From an uncultured Eubacteriales bacterium (lineage in GTDB: Bacteria; Bacillota; Clostridia; Lachnospirales; Lachnospiraceae): 64,000 bases of DNA. Below are positions 27,501-35,755 of this stretch, piece by piece. Below the pieces are notes generated by a model. The model made no database searches, was not told the origin of the DNA, and saw only the letters and a program-made list of their open reading frames with translations. The translations under genes were made by a program, and so were the position numbers. The first letter of the stretch is position 1; every line of letters starts with the position of its first letter. Where the stretch lies: contig OMWV01000011.1 in NCBI GenBank assembly GCA_900314845.1, positions 1 to 64,000 of the forward strand. Direction: 5' to 3'.

Positions 27501-28082
27501 CTTCCTGCCGGAGTATTTTATTATCATATACAGGATCCCATCGTCAAGGCAGAAAGCTTTGAAGACATGACAGATGATGCCCCCGGAAAAGATGGATATA
27601 CCGCCTCCCAGCTTGCCCTGCTGGAAGAACTTTTGCCTCAGGGACTGGCGGTAGAAGATCCCGATATCATCCGCCGTCTGGACAGAGATCCCAATACAGA
27701 GCCAAGGGCAGTAAAGGTAAAGATAACAAAAGGCGGAACCATCGATAAGCGCTCGCAGACTGTTTCTCCTGATCATTTCGATCTTCTGGCCTCATACGCC
27801 GCCTATAAGAGCCGGCAGATCGCAGAGGATATCTTCTCAGGCAGGATAGACGTATGCCCGGTGAAGACAAAAAGGACTGACGCCTGCGCTTACTGCGACT
27901 ACAGGCAGGTCTGCGGCTTTTCCCTCGGCCTGAAAGGATATTCCCGCCGGCAGATCCTTATCACACAAAAGGATGAAGTTTTTTCGGCAATGGCAAGAGA
28001 CATGACCGGGAAGGATCCCGGGGCGGATGAGAAAGAAAATGAGAAGAAAGGAGGCAGCCAGGATGGGAATCCGTTGGAGTAA
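24579..28082 (+). CDS. addB: ATP-dependent helicase/nuclease subunit B (AddB)
   Basis: 1167 residues. AddB partners AddA in double-strand-break end resection and recognition of Chi-like sites. The N terminus has a degenerate Walker A, G-G-S-R-T-G-K-S. The C-terminal nuclease domain includes V-I-D-Y-K-S-G-D, and the [4Fe-4S] cysteines appear as C779 and the C-x2-C-x5-C group at 1103, 1106 and 1112, as in Firmicute AddB. The ATG at 24579 has GGAG upstream; its C terminus overlaps addA by 20 bp, indicating translational coupling. Confidence 0.93.
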   Translation: MSLKFIAGGSRTGKSSCLYKMVIDRSLSQPDARLLFIVPEQYTMQTQKKLVSLHPRHAVMNVDVLSFERLAYRVFEETGTKTAQMLDETGKSMIIRKLLARDQDKLHAFRGNIRRRGFVDQVKSLLSELMQYDISPQLLTGKMPLTAQSSRLYAKLSDIQTIYSGFLDMISGKYMAAEEMLGLLSDLIPKSEIIRGSSIFMDNFTGFTPLQYRLMEELLKAAPEVVMTLCCDAGLDLCDSSDKDDLFYLTRDTASRLDAICRKNHIERSDDIILSRKEESAGAAVDICQLSEKLFRAGFSPSGTAPDHIRVFLAQNPDDEMRFAAMKIHEIVRDGNYRYSQIAVVTSDMETYLAPARKWLARYQIPCFFDARRPVTGNILIEWLRSLLDMLRTGMKYESVFRFLRSGISPLDRGETDELENYVIAYGIRGSRWFKEFKAGQRKLGDEKLEQLNAMREKVAALLGELKGLVSVKKTDTGSLVRLIYDCMQRADVRSCVDEWVEKFEQAGDLERAKEYEQIYDVIIDLLEKIYVVLGDEQMSVREFSDVLEAGIAQIRVGIIPPGIDQVTFGDLRRTRLDDVKVLLFAGMNDGLVPRVSHPSGLINDVEREQLSRLGIELAPTAGDNLLTERFYLYTCLSKPSDQLILTLSAQDPSGGSLLPSRLIRLIEGIFPDLAVRPVPSYSVTDVKSAYALMRQGLSGLGGGIWSQDAGTDPGDRGLFHSVYAWFMDSEKYRERARAMTRAATFHYTGDRLSAAAVHAVYGEKLGGGVSMLELYASCAYAHFLSCGLKLERRQEYKVQPVDIGQIFHQALENYSRRVAKSGMKWRDIADNIREMWADEAALAAISGYREGLMEDTARSHFLAERIKVMVRRTVWALTEQIKKGDFEPQGSEMKFTLNLPSALPGGGEISLNGRIDRIDTCEDQGCSYIRVIDYKSGDVAVSLPDVYYGLQLQLFTYLNAAKKGIEGKFGKPVLPAGVFYYHIQDPIVKAESFEDMTDDAPGKDGYTASQLALLEELLPQGLAVEDPDIIRRLDRDPNTEPRAVKVKITKGGTIDKRSQTVSPDHFDLLASYAAYKSRQIAEDIFSGRIDVCPVKTKRTDACAYCDYRQVCGFSLGLKGYSRRQILITQKDEVFSAMARDMTGKDPGADEKENEKKGGSQDGNPLE

Positions 28083-31000
28083 AGCACAGCAGGAAGTCAT
28101 AGACAGCAGGGACTGCGATCTTCTCGTGTCAGCGGCAGCGGGGTCGGGAAAGACAGCTGTCCTGACAGAGAGGATAGCCAGGCAGTTGTCAGATCCGGAT
28201 CATTCGGCAAAAGCCGAGCGCCTTCTCGTTGTGACATTCACCCGGGCAGCAGCGGCTCAGATGAGAGAAAAGATAGGCGCGAGACTGGATGAGATGATCC
28301 GGGAGGACCCGGACAACAGGCTTTTGCGCCATCAGAGGCTTATGCTGGGGGCAGCCAGGATCTCAACGATCCACAGCCTCTGCTCTGACCTGATCAGCCA
28401 GCATTTTGATCTGCTGGACATTGATCCCTCTTTTCGCATGGCAGATGAAAATGAGCTCCAGATCCTGAAGAATGATACGGCATCGGACCTTCTGGAGACC
28501 TGGTATGCCTCGGGAAATGAGGAATTCACAAAATTTGTGGACTCCTATTTTACAAGACCTTCCGATAAGGATCTGATAAAATGGATCATTCAGGGCTATG
28601 AAGAGTCCCGCAGCTGTCCAAGCCCCGAATACTGGCTGGACACCTGTAATAAATGGTACCGGTCTTTTGGCGAAAAGGCTGAGGACCACCCTCTGATCCG
28701 GCAGGCCTTTGATATGGCTCATGAAATATTTATTTCCGATCTTGCCGGCCTGAAAAAGGCGGAGTCAGTCTGCATGCTTGAGGATGGGCCGATCCTGTAT
28801 GTGGATCAGATCCGGAAAATGATCAGCGGGTTTGAAAAGCTGGCGGATCTGCAGTCTTTTGATCAGATCTGGGAGGAGCTGCAGGATATAAAAATTCCCA
28901 CACTGTCAAGAAAAGCTCAGCCGAATGCAAGTGAAGAAAACAAGGATAAGGTAAAAAAAATCAAAAATAACGCGGCAGCTGACCTGAAAGCTCTCAGAGA
29001 AGGATTTTTCGCGGACAGGATGGAAAATATCATCCGCCAGCAGGAGTACCTTGCTCCTTTCGCTGCCATGATGACCCGGCTGATCCGGGATTTTTCGCAG
29101 AGGTATCAGGAAGAAAAAAGAGACAGGAATATCATGGACTTCTCTGACCTGGAGCACTATGCGCTCCGTCTCCTGGTAGAATTTCATACAGACGGGGAGG
29201 GGGAGCTGACTTATACGCCGACCCGCCTGGCAGATGAGCTGAGCGCGTACTATCACGAGATCGTCTGTGATGAGTATCAGGACAGCAACCGGATCCAGGA
29301 TATCATCCTGGATGCCCTCTCTTCATCCCGGCGGGGCAGGCATAACCGCTTCATGGTCGGGGACGTCAAGCAGTCCATCTACCGGTTCCGGCAGGCGGAC
29401 GCCGGCATTTTCCTTGAAAAATACAAGAGCTACGCAGAGCTTGATCACTGCAGGAGGATAGATCTGGGTCAGAACTTCAGAAGCCGTCCTCATATCCTTG
29501 AGGGGGTCAATGAGATATTCCGCCGGATCATGCGCCGGGAAGCCGGAGATATAGAGTATGATGAGGCGGCAAGTCTCAAGGCCGGAGCAGCCTTCCCCCG
29601 TGAGGGAAATTACGCGCGTGATACGGACGTTATGCTCATAGATTTTGATGAGAATATCCTGGGAGAGGATATGAGCCGGCTCGACCTGGAGGCGGCAGCC
29701 ATAGCGGCGAAGATCAGGCAGATCACAGACCCTGCGAAAGGTCTTGACGTATGTACGGATGACGGGCAGATGAGAAAGGCGGTCTACGGTGATATCGCCA
29801 TACTCTTAAGGTCGGCTGCCGGCAGGGCGGATGCCATAGCGTCAGCCCTCACCCAGAGGGGGATCCCCGCCCAGGCCGAACTTTCCGTAGGATTTTTCAG
29901 CGCCCCTGAGATCATGACCATGACGGCTCTGCTGAGTATCGTCGATAATCCCCGCCAGGATATCCCCCTGGCAGCCGTCCTGCACTCGCCCATCGGGGGC
30001 ATGAGTTCAGAGGAACTGGCTATGGTAAGGGCGGGATGCGGGCAGGGCTGTCTCTACGATGCCCTTTTGGCCTGCCGGCAGGAAAGTCCTGCGTATGAAA
30101 ATGTCAGCAGATTTCTTCAGCTGCTGGAGACTCTGCGGGATGCGTCTGACTATCTGGATATCGATGAACTCATAGACTTTGCCTATGACAGGACGGGATA
30201 TTACGATATAGCCGGGGCCATGCCTGCCGGGGGAAGAAGGAAGGCAAATCTTGATCTTCTGAGAGAGAGCGCGAAGAACTTTATGTTGACGGGAATGAGC
30301 GGGCTCTTCGGCTTTATGAGATATCTTGAGCAGATCCGGTCAAACAATATAGATTTTGGCGAGGCCTCTTATGCCGGCGAGGGGGGCAGCGTCAGGATCA
30401 TGACCATCCATAAGAGTAAGGGCCTGGAATTCCCGGTCGTCATCCTTGCCCAGCTGGATAAGGAGAAAAATGAAATGGACAGCAGAAGCAGGATGCTGGT
30501 GCATCCCCGCTGGGGCATTGGGCTTGATGCTGCCGACCCGGTAAAAAGGAGATCTGCCGTATCATTCTATAAGAAATTTATCGCTGAGCAGATAAAAGAA
30601 GAGACGGCTGCCGAGGAGCTGAGGATCCTTTATGTAGCCATGACAAGGGCAAAGGAAAAGCTGATCCTGACAGCAGCCTGCGGGGGAGACATGCAGGAGG
30701 CACTGGAAAAGTGGCAGAATGTGGACATGGACGAGACCGGCAGGATGTCCCCCCGGCAGATCCTCGGCGCAAGGTCCTATCTGGATCTTATCATGCCCTG
30801 CCTCTTTGACATGGGAGCGGCCCGCCGGGTGGAGGATGATTATAACCTGCCTCATAAGCCCGGCAGGGGAGGAGAAGCTCTCTTTCATGTAAATGTCATC
30901 AGCACGGCTGCCTTGATGGAGGCAGAGATAAAAAGGACTGCCGGGGCAAAGCTGGACATCTCTTCTCTGCTGGGCCAGGGAAAGACAAAGGAGAGCGCCT

Positions 31001-31737
31001 CCGTGGCGGCTGCCCTTGACAGAGACCAGTCCTGGGAGTACAAATGGAAAGAGGATCTTGGCATAAAAGGGAAATATTCCGTATCCGAACTGAAAGAGAT
31101 ACCGGAGGATGCCGTTCAGCTCTTTGAAAGCCAGAGGGTAGAGCACGTTCCGGCCTTTTTGGAAGATGATAAAAAGTCCCCTGAGCCTTTTGCCCCGGCG
31201 GGGGGTGCCGAGAGGGGAACGGCCTTTCACCGGGTCATGGAGCTGATAGATATGGGAAAGGCTCCCGATGAGGGCCTTGCAGAGTGGACTAGAAAGCAGA
31301 TAAGGCAGCTGGCTGATTCCGGCAGGCTGGAAAAAAGAGCCGCCGCCCTGGTATCGCCCGGGCGGGCCGCAGCCTTTCTGGCTTCGGATCTTGGCCTTAG
31401 GATGAGAAGGGCAGCCAAAGCGGGAAAGCTGCACAGGGAATCCCAGTTTGTCATGGGGGTCCCGGCGCATCTGATCGATCCTCAGACAAAGAGCAGTCAG
31501 CTTATTGTAGTGCAGGGCATCATAGATGCCTGGTTTGAAGAAGAAGAGGGCATTGTCCTTCTAGATTACAAGACAGACCGGGTGGACAAAGAGGGCGGAA
31601 TGCAGGAGCTGGTCCGCAGGTACGGCAGGCAGCTTAAGCTTTACGCCTACGCTCTGGAACACGCCCAGGGGAAAAATGTCATCCGTAAACTGATCTATTC
31701 CGTTCATCTGGGGGAGGTGATCTGCCTTGAAACGTAA
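28063..31737 (+). CDS. addA: ATP-dependent helicase/nuclease subunit A (AddA)
   Basis: 1224 residues. Superfamily 1A helicase fused to a RecB-type nuclease. Walker A is A-A-A-G-S-G-K-T-A near residue 27; V-T-F-T-R-A-A-A, D-E-Y-Q-D-S-N and G-D-V-K-Q-S-I-Y-R-F-R helicase motifs follow; motif V is H-K-S-K-G-L-E-F-P-V and motif VI L-Y-V-A-M-T-R-A-K-E. The nuclease motif L-D-Y-K-T-D has its Asp and Lys at about 1168 and 1170. The chosen ATG has AAAGGAGG 8 nt upstream inside addB. Its end overlaps the next gene by 11 bp. Confidence 0.94.
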   Translation: MGIRWSKAQQEVIDSRDCDLLVSAAAGSGKTAVLTERIARQLSDPDHSAKAERLLVVTFTRAAAAQMREKIGARLDEMIREDPDNRLLRHQRLMLGAARISTIHSLCSDLISQHFDLLDIDPSFRMADENELQILKNDTASDLLETWYASGNEEFTKFVDSYFTRPSDKDLIKWIIQGYEESRSCPSPEYWLDTCNKWYRSFGEKAEDHPLIRQAFDMAHEIFISDLAGLKKAESVCMLEDGPILYVDQIRKMISGFEKLADLQSFDQIWEELQDIKIPTLSRKAQPNASEENKDKVKKIKNNAAADLKALREGFFADRMENIIRQQEYLAPFAAMMTRLIRDFSQRYQEEKRDRNIMDFSDLEHYALRLLVEFHTDGEGELTYTPTRLADELSAYYHEIVCDEYQDSNRIQDIILDALSSSRRGRHNRFMVGDVKQSIYRFRQADAGIFLEKYKSYAELDHCRRIDLGQNFRSRPHILEGVNEIFRRIMRREAGDIEYDEAASLKAGAAFPREGNYARDTDVMLIDFDENILGEDMSRLDLEAAAIAAKIRQITDPAKGLDVCTDDGQMRKAVYGDIAILLRSAAGRADAIASALTQRGIPAQAELSVGFFSAPEIMTMTALLSIVDNPRQDIPLAAVLHSPIGGMSSEELAMVRAGCGQGCLYDALLACRQESPAYENVSRFLQLLETLRDASDYLDIDELIDFAYDRTGYYDIAGAMPAGGRRKANLDLLRESAKNFMLTGMSGLFGFMRYLEQIRSNNIDFGEASYAGEGGSVRIMTIHKSKGLEFPVVILAQLDKEKNEMDSRSRMLVHPRWGIGLDAADPVKRRSAVSFYKKFIAEQIKEETAAEELRILYVAMTRAKEKLILTAACGGDMQEALEKWQNVDMDETGRMSPRQILGARSYLDLIMPCLFDMGAARRVEDDYNLPHKPGRGGEALFHVNVISTAALMEAEIKRTAGAKLDISSLLGQGKTKESASVAAALDRDQSWEYKWKEDLGIKGKYSVSELKEIPEDAVQLFESQRVEHVPAFLEDDKKSPEPFAPAGGAERGTAFHRVMELIDMGKAPDEGLAEWTRKQIRQLADSGRLEKRAAALVSPGRAAAFLASDLGLRMRRAAKAGKLHRESQFVMGVPAHLIDPQTKSSQLIVVQGIIDAWFEEEEGIVLLDYKTDRVDKEGGMQELVRRYGRQLKLYAYALEHAQGKNVIRKLIYSVHLGEVICLET

Positions 31738-32728
31738 GCTTGTGGTGATCCTTTTGATCCTTGCCGCTGTCATTATTTTTCTGCTTGCCGGGAAAAAGTA
31801 TTTCCTGGCGGCAGATGATCCTGAGCAGGATCTGAAGACAGCTCTGGATGCTGTTGCGGCAAGGGACGCGGAGACGGCCGGGGAATATATAGACTATGAT
31901 TCTTTTTATCCTCAAGGGGAGGATGCCGGGGTCTACGAAGAGATCATGAAGCATTTTTCCTACAAGATAGAAAATGTCGAAGTAAAAGGGAACAAGGCAA
32001 AAGCTGATATTACAGTCAGCAACAGGGATATGGACAAGGTTTACGGAAACTTTGTCATAGAGTCCTGCCAGAAGGTCATTGACAATGCCTCTTCGGATGG
32101 GGAGAAAAAGTCAGCCAAAGAGATGGAAGCCCTGGTAAAGAAGCTTTTTTACAAGCATATCGCAGAGGATTCTGTCTCTGCGCGTACGGGAAAGATCCAG
32201 GCGGATCTGCGCCGCAGCGGGAGAAAATGGAAGATCACGATAGCTCAGGCTTATTATGATGATATCTACGGGGGCTATTTTACGGCTCAGGAAAAGGCAG
32301 ATAAGCTTCTTGGGCAGGTAGACAGCGGGTCCCTGGATGAGCTGGAGAAGGAATACGGAAGCAGCATCCGGGATTCAAAGACAGATATGAAAAGAGCGGT
32401 CCATTTTATTGTCGACAGCCTGTGGAACAAATGCCTGAGGGATATCGTAAGCTTTGAAAATGCCGGGACAGATGCCCAGGGCAATGATTATGACCTGGAC
32501 GGCGGACTTAAGAAGCTGAAAAAACTGCGCGGGGAGAAGAAAAAGTACGACACCCTGGTGGAAGGGCTGGACGATAAGGAATACAAAGATTTCAAGGCAT
32601 CCTGGAAGAAGATGAGCACTGCGCTGGATAAGATCGCGGGGACTGTTCAGAAAAAGAAAGAGAATGCCGATATTAAGACGAAGGATTTCGAAAAATGCCT
32701 GGACCGGCTGGTTGCGCTTGCCTATTGA
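31727..32728 (+). CDS. Uncharacterised membrane-anchored extracytoplasmic protein
   Basis: 333 residues that I do not recognise. M-K-R-K followed by a hydrophobic stretch (about 5-22) indicates a signal anchor; there is no lipobox Cys. The outside part has a segment (about 33-185) resembling DUF4878/NTF2-like lumazine-type folds (repeated strands, V-K-G-N-K-A-K-A-D-I-T-V) and a Lys-rich helical C-terminal half (about 200-333), likely coiled. It starts with TTG inside the last codons of addA, with GGGGGAGG upstream, so its translation is coupled to AddA. A link to DNA repair is not implied. Confidence 0.65.
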   Translation: MKRKLVVILLILAAVIIFLLAGKKYFLAADDPEQDLKTALDAVAARDAETAGEYIDYDSFYPQGEDAGVYEEIMKHFSYKIENVEVKGNKAKADITVSNRDMDKVYGNFVIESCQKVIDNASSDGEKKSAKEMEALVKKLFYKHIAEDSVSARTGKIQADLRRSGRKWKITIAQAYYDDIYGGYFTAQEKADKLLGQVDSGSLDELEKEYGSSIRDSKTDMKRAVHFIVDSLWNKCLRDIVSFENAGTDAQGNDYDLDGGLKKLKKLRGEKKKYDTLVEGLDDKEYKDFKASWKKMSTALDKIAGTVQKKKENADIKTKDFEKCLDRLVALAY

Positions 32729-32745
32729 TGGCTGGAGGATGATCT

Positions 32746-33522
32746 ATGTGTGAAGAAGAAAACGGTGTGTGCGAGGCGTACAGCGCATTTGCCGGCGTAT
32801 ATGATATTTTTATGGACAATGTACCCTATGAGCAGTGGTGCGATTACCTGTGCGGCCTGCTGAAGATGTTCGGCGCTCCGGACGGCCTTTTGCTGGAGCT
32901 GGGCTGCGGGACCGGAACCATGACCCGGCTTCTGGCTGAACGCGGCTATGACATGATAGGAGTTGACGACTCGGAAGATATGCTGGCCCAGGCCCGCTCA
33001 AAATCCGGTCCCGGCATCCTGTATCTTGAGCAGGATATGAGACAGTTCGAGCTTTACGGGACAGTAAAGGCTGTGGTCAGTGTCTGCGACTGCATGAATT
33101 ATATCCTGGAGCCAAAGGATCTTCTGAAAGTATTTTCCCTGGTCAACAATTATCTGGACCCGGGCGGCGTTTTTATATTTGACATGAATACCATCCACAA
33201 ATACAGGGATCTGCTGGGCCGGCGGACCATAGCGGAGGACAGGGAAGACTGCAGTTTTATCTGGGACAATTCTTACAGCAGCAGCGACAGGATCAATGAG
33301 TACGATCTGACTCTCTTTATCCGGGAAAAGGGAGATATTTTCCGCAGATATCAGGAAGTGCACCGCCAGAAGGCCTACAGCGTGGAAGAGGTCTGCTCAT
33401 TGCTGGAGCAGGCAGGCCTGAAGCTTATGGGCGTCTACGATGCATTTTCCATGGAAAAGCCGGATAAGGACAGCGAGAGAGTATTTTTTGCGGCGCAGGA
33501 ATGCACAAAGGCGAGGGAGTGA
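32746..33522 (+). CDS. Class I SAM-dependent methyltransferase
   Basis: 258 residues. Motif I is L-L-E-L-G-C-G-T-G-T-M-T (about 46-57), followed by I-G-V-D-D-S-E-D-M-L (motif post I) and a G-G-V-F-I-F-D-M-N-T motif (about 140-149) typical of the YqeM-like family. Substrate unknown; the family contains both small-molecule and tRNA/protein methylases. The ATG has TGGAGG upstream. It sits between the membrane protein and hslO in one transcription run, 6 nt before hslO. Confidence 0.82.
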   Translation: MCEEENGVCEAYSAFAGVYDIFMDNVPYEQWCDYLCGLLKMFGAPDGLLLELGCGTGTMTRLLAERGYDMIGVDDSEDMLAQARSKSGPGILYLEQDMRQFELYGTVKAVVSVCDCMNYILEPKDLLKVFSLVNNYLDPGGVFIFDMNTIHKYRDLLGRRTIAEDREDCSFIWDNSYSSSDRINEYDLTLFIREKGDIFRRYQEVHRQKAYSVEEVCSLLEQAGLKLMGVYDAFSMEKPDKDSERVFFAAQECTKARE

Positions 33523-33528
33523 AATATT

Positions 33529-34413
33529 ATGAATACAGATTATATCGTACACGCTACGGCGGCAGACGGCCAGGTGAGGGTCTTTGCCTCCCTGACAAAG
33601 GATATGGTGGAAGAGGCCAGGAAGATCCATGGGACGAGCCCGACGGCGACGGCGGCTCTTGGCCGTCTGCTCACGGCCGGGAGCATGATGGGAAGCATGA
33701 TGAAGGGGCAGGACGATCTGCTCACTCTGCAGATAAAGTGCGACGGTCCGATCGGAGGGCTTACGGTCACTGCCCGCTCGGACGGGTCCGCGCGGGGCTA
33801 TGTTGTAAATCCTGCCGCCGACCTGCCTCCGAAGGCCAAGGGGAAGCTCAATGTCGGAGGAGCGGTCGGAGCAGGGATCCTGAGCGTCATCAGGGACATG
33901 GGCATGAAGGAACCCTACACAGGCCAGGTGAATCTTGTCGGCGGTGAGATCGCGGAAGATATCACATATTATTACGCGGCCAGCGAGCAGATAAATTCCA
34001 GCGTGGGGCTGGGAGTCCTCGTCGACACGGACGGGTCGGTAAAGCAGGCGGGAGGATTTATCCTGCAGCTTATGCCTTTTGCCGAGGATGGGCTGATCCG
34101 GTCTCTGGAGGAAAATCTGAAAGATATCCCTCCGGTCACCACTATGCTGGAGTCGGGGATGAGCCCGGAGGATATTATCAGCAGGATCCTCAAGGGGTAT
34201 GATGTCAGCTTTTACAACCGGCTGGGCGCATCCTACCGGTGCGAGTGCAGCCGGGAGAGAGTGGAGCGGGCCATTGTCAGTATCGGGAAGAAAGATATCC
34301 AGGAAATGATAGACGATGGCAAGCCCATTGAGGTAAACTGCCGCTTCTGCGGAAAAAATTATGTCATAAGTCCGGATGAGCTTAAGACCTTGCTGGAGCG
34401 GGCGAATGGATAA
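33529..34413 (+). CDS. hslO: Redox-regulated chaperone Hsp33
   Basis: 294 residues. Hsp33 holds unfolding proteins under oxidative and heat stress. The substrate-binding domain has H-G-T-S-P-T-A-T-A-A-L-G-R (about 30-42) and G-x-V-N-L-V-x-G-E-I-A-E-D. The zinc redox switch is C238-x-C240 and C271-x2-C274, all four ligands intact, so it should be activatable. Last gene of the dapB run; a terminator follows. Confidence 0.95.
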   Translation: MNTDYIVHATAADGQVRVFASLTKDMVEEARKIHGTSPTATAALGRLLTAGSMMGSMMKGQDDLLTLQIKCDGPIGGLTVTARSDGSARGYVVNPAADLPPKAKGKLNVGGAVGAGILSVIRDMGMKEPYTGQVNLVGGEIAEDITYYYAASEQINSSVGLGVLVDTDGSVKQAGGFILQLMPFAEDGLIRSLEENLKDIPPVTTMLESGMSPEDIISRILKGYDVSFYNRLGASYRCECSRERVERAIVSIGKKDIQEMIDDGKPIEVNCRFCGKNYVISPDELKTLLERANG

Positions 34414-34424
34414 AAAAGCAAATG

Positions 34425-34455
34425 GCAGAGACGAAAAAATCGTTTCTGCTTTTTT
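34425..34455 (+). terminator. Intrinsic terminator after hslO
   Basis: GCAGAGACG (34425-34433) pairs with CGTTTCTGC (34441-34449) with one G-T pair, followed by six T. Confidence 0.82.
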
Positions 34456-34478
34456 CTGCCTTCAGGCAGGATAAGGAA

Positions 34479-34525
34479 TGTCGAAATATGAAGTCTGATC
34501 ATGAAAAGGGGGGAAATCTGTCGAA
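34479..34525 (+). promoter_or_regulatory. Two TGTCGAA (0A-box-like) sites upstream of the DUF5688 gene
   Basis: TGTCGAAATATG occurs twice, beginning at 34479 and 34519, exactly 40 bp (four helical turns) apart. A third weak match (TGGGGGA) falls on the same grid at 34529. The 34519 site is 49 bp before the -10, the same distance as in the SSB-like gene promoter. Confidence 0.68.
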
Positions 34526-34544
34526 ATATGGGGGACGATGATGA

Positions 34545-34573
34545 TTGAGCCTGGCTGCCTTGGTCTGTATAAT
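34545..34573 (+). promoter_or_regulatory. SigA promoter for the DUF5688 gene
   Basis: TTGAGC (34545-34550), 17-bp spacer, perfect TATAAT (34568-34573). Confidence 0.75.
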
Positions 34574-34619
34574 GAGTGTACAAAAATCTCCGGCCGGATA
34601 GAATAAGGAGATCGATTAT

Positions 34620-35609
34620 ATGGACGATAAGATGGATTACAGCGAATTTCAGCAGTATATTCTTGAGAATGTGCAGGACAGGGCAGCTGATGACTGCCTT
34701 ATATATATGGGCTCTGTGACCAGGAATAACGGTGTGGTCTGCGATACCCTCATGATGAGGCAGGAGGAGAGGGAGGCCACGCCTGTCCTCTATATGGGAG
34801 ATTACTATGACAGCTACTGTGCCGGGGCATCATTAGGCGAGATCATAGACCATATCTGCCGGGTCTTTGGAAATTTTCAGGCCCGGGGGGCTCTTGTCAC
34901 CTCCCGCTGGCTGGAGGATTATGAGAATGTGAAGGATCATATTGTGATGAGATTGGTCAATTACGGGAAGAATGAAGCCCTGTTGCAGGATTGTCCTTAT
35001 ATCCGCAAGATGGATCTTGCCCTGACATTTCGCGTCTGCGTGTCATACGAAGCCGGGGGCAGGGGCTCCTGTCTTGTTACAGATTCCTTTATGAAGGCCT
35101 GGGGAGTAGACAAAAGCCAGCTCTATGAAAGAGCAGTCATTAATATGAACAGGATCTGGACTCCGGTTCTGGAGCCTCTGGAGAATTTTGTATATTCCCT
35201 GACAGAAGGAACTTGTGTCAGAGAGGAAGGCGAGACTCCATTTCCCGGCTGGAGAGGGCAGGGGCTTCATGTCAACAGGGGGATAGACGGAAGTATCCTC
35301 ATGAGCAGGTACAGCCCCCAGCCTGAACTTTATATCCTGAGCACGGATGAAAAGATCGAGGGGGCAGCCGTCCTCTTTTATACGGATCTTATCAGGAGAT
35401 TTGCCAGGGAGAAGGAATGTGACGTGATCCTTCTGCCCAGCAGCATCCATGAGTTCCTCGTGCTCGAGGATTCAGGCCTTAGGAGCAGCAGTTCTCTCCG
35501 CTGCGTAGTCAGACAGGTGAACAAGGATCAGGTAGAAGATGAAGAGGTTCTGTCAGACCATGTCTACCGTTACATACGGGAGGAAGATAAGATCGTCATA
35601 GATGCCTAG
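34620..35609 (+). CDS. DUF5688 family protein
   Basis: 329 residues, soluble, no signal or membrane segment. It matches a family abundant in Lachnospiraceae (DUF5688): N-N-G-V-x-x-x-x-L-M-M-R near 35, T-P-V-L-Y-M-G-D-Y-Y-D-S-Y near 57 and the late S-P-Q-P-E-L-Y-I-L-S and V-I-L-L-P-S-S-I-H-E-F segments. Function unknown. AAGGAG lies 8 nt before the ATG. Its promoter carries paired Spo0A-box-like sites, so it may be a growth-phase gene. Monocistronic: hisS has its own promoter. Confidence 0.78.
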   Translation: MDDKMDYSEFQQYILENVQDRAADDCLIYMGSVTRNNGVVCDTLMMRQEEREATPVLYMGDYYDSYCAGASLGEIIDHICRVFGNFQARGALVTSRWLEDYENVKDHIVMRLVNYGKNEALLQDCPYIRKMDLALTFRVCVSYEAGGRGSCLVTDSFMKAWGVDKSQLYERAVINMNRIWTPVLEPLENFVYSLTEGTCVREEGETPFPGWRGQGLHVNRGIDGSILMSRYSPQPELYILSTDEKIEGAAVLFYTDLIRRFAREKECDVILLPSSIHEFLVLEDSGLRSSSSLRCVVRQVNKDQVEDEEVLSDHVYRYIREEDKIVIDA

Positions 35610-35638
35610 AAAACGGCGGGTCCCTGTCTATATTTTTC

Positions 35639-35667
35639 TTGCCCTTCTACGGATAATAATGTAAAAT
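35639..35667 (+). promoter_or_regulatory. SigA-type promoter for hisS-aspS
   Basis: TTGCCC (35639-35644), 17-bp spacer, TAAAAT (35662-35667). The leader of about 80 nt contains no T-box motif. Confidence 0.6.
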
Positions 35668-35673
35668 AAACTC

Positions 35674-35730
35674 TGTATGCACAGTTATATGCGAAGCGGC
35701 AAAAGCCGCCGCGGCAGTATACATTTTTTA
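35674..35730 (+). terminator. Structured hisS leader, possible attenuator
   Basis: GCGGC-AAAA-GCCGC (35696-35709) is a strong inner stem; TGTAT (35674-35678) can pair with ATACA (35719-35723), and a T-run follows at 35724-35729. It may act as an attenuator, but no leader peptide is evident. Confidence 0.35.
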
Positions 35731-35755
35731 AGGATACACAGAAAGAAGTGAACAT

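Noticed and set aside
35610..35755. T-box leader before hisS-aspS
   Set aside because: No AGGGTGGNACCGCG-type motif or specifier-loop layout could be found; only a small GC hairpin with a T-run.
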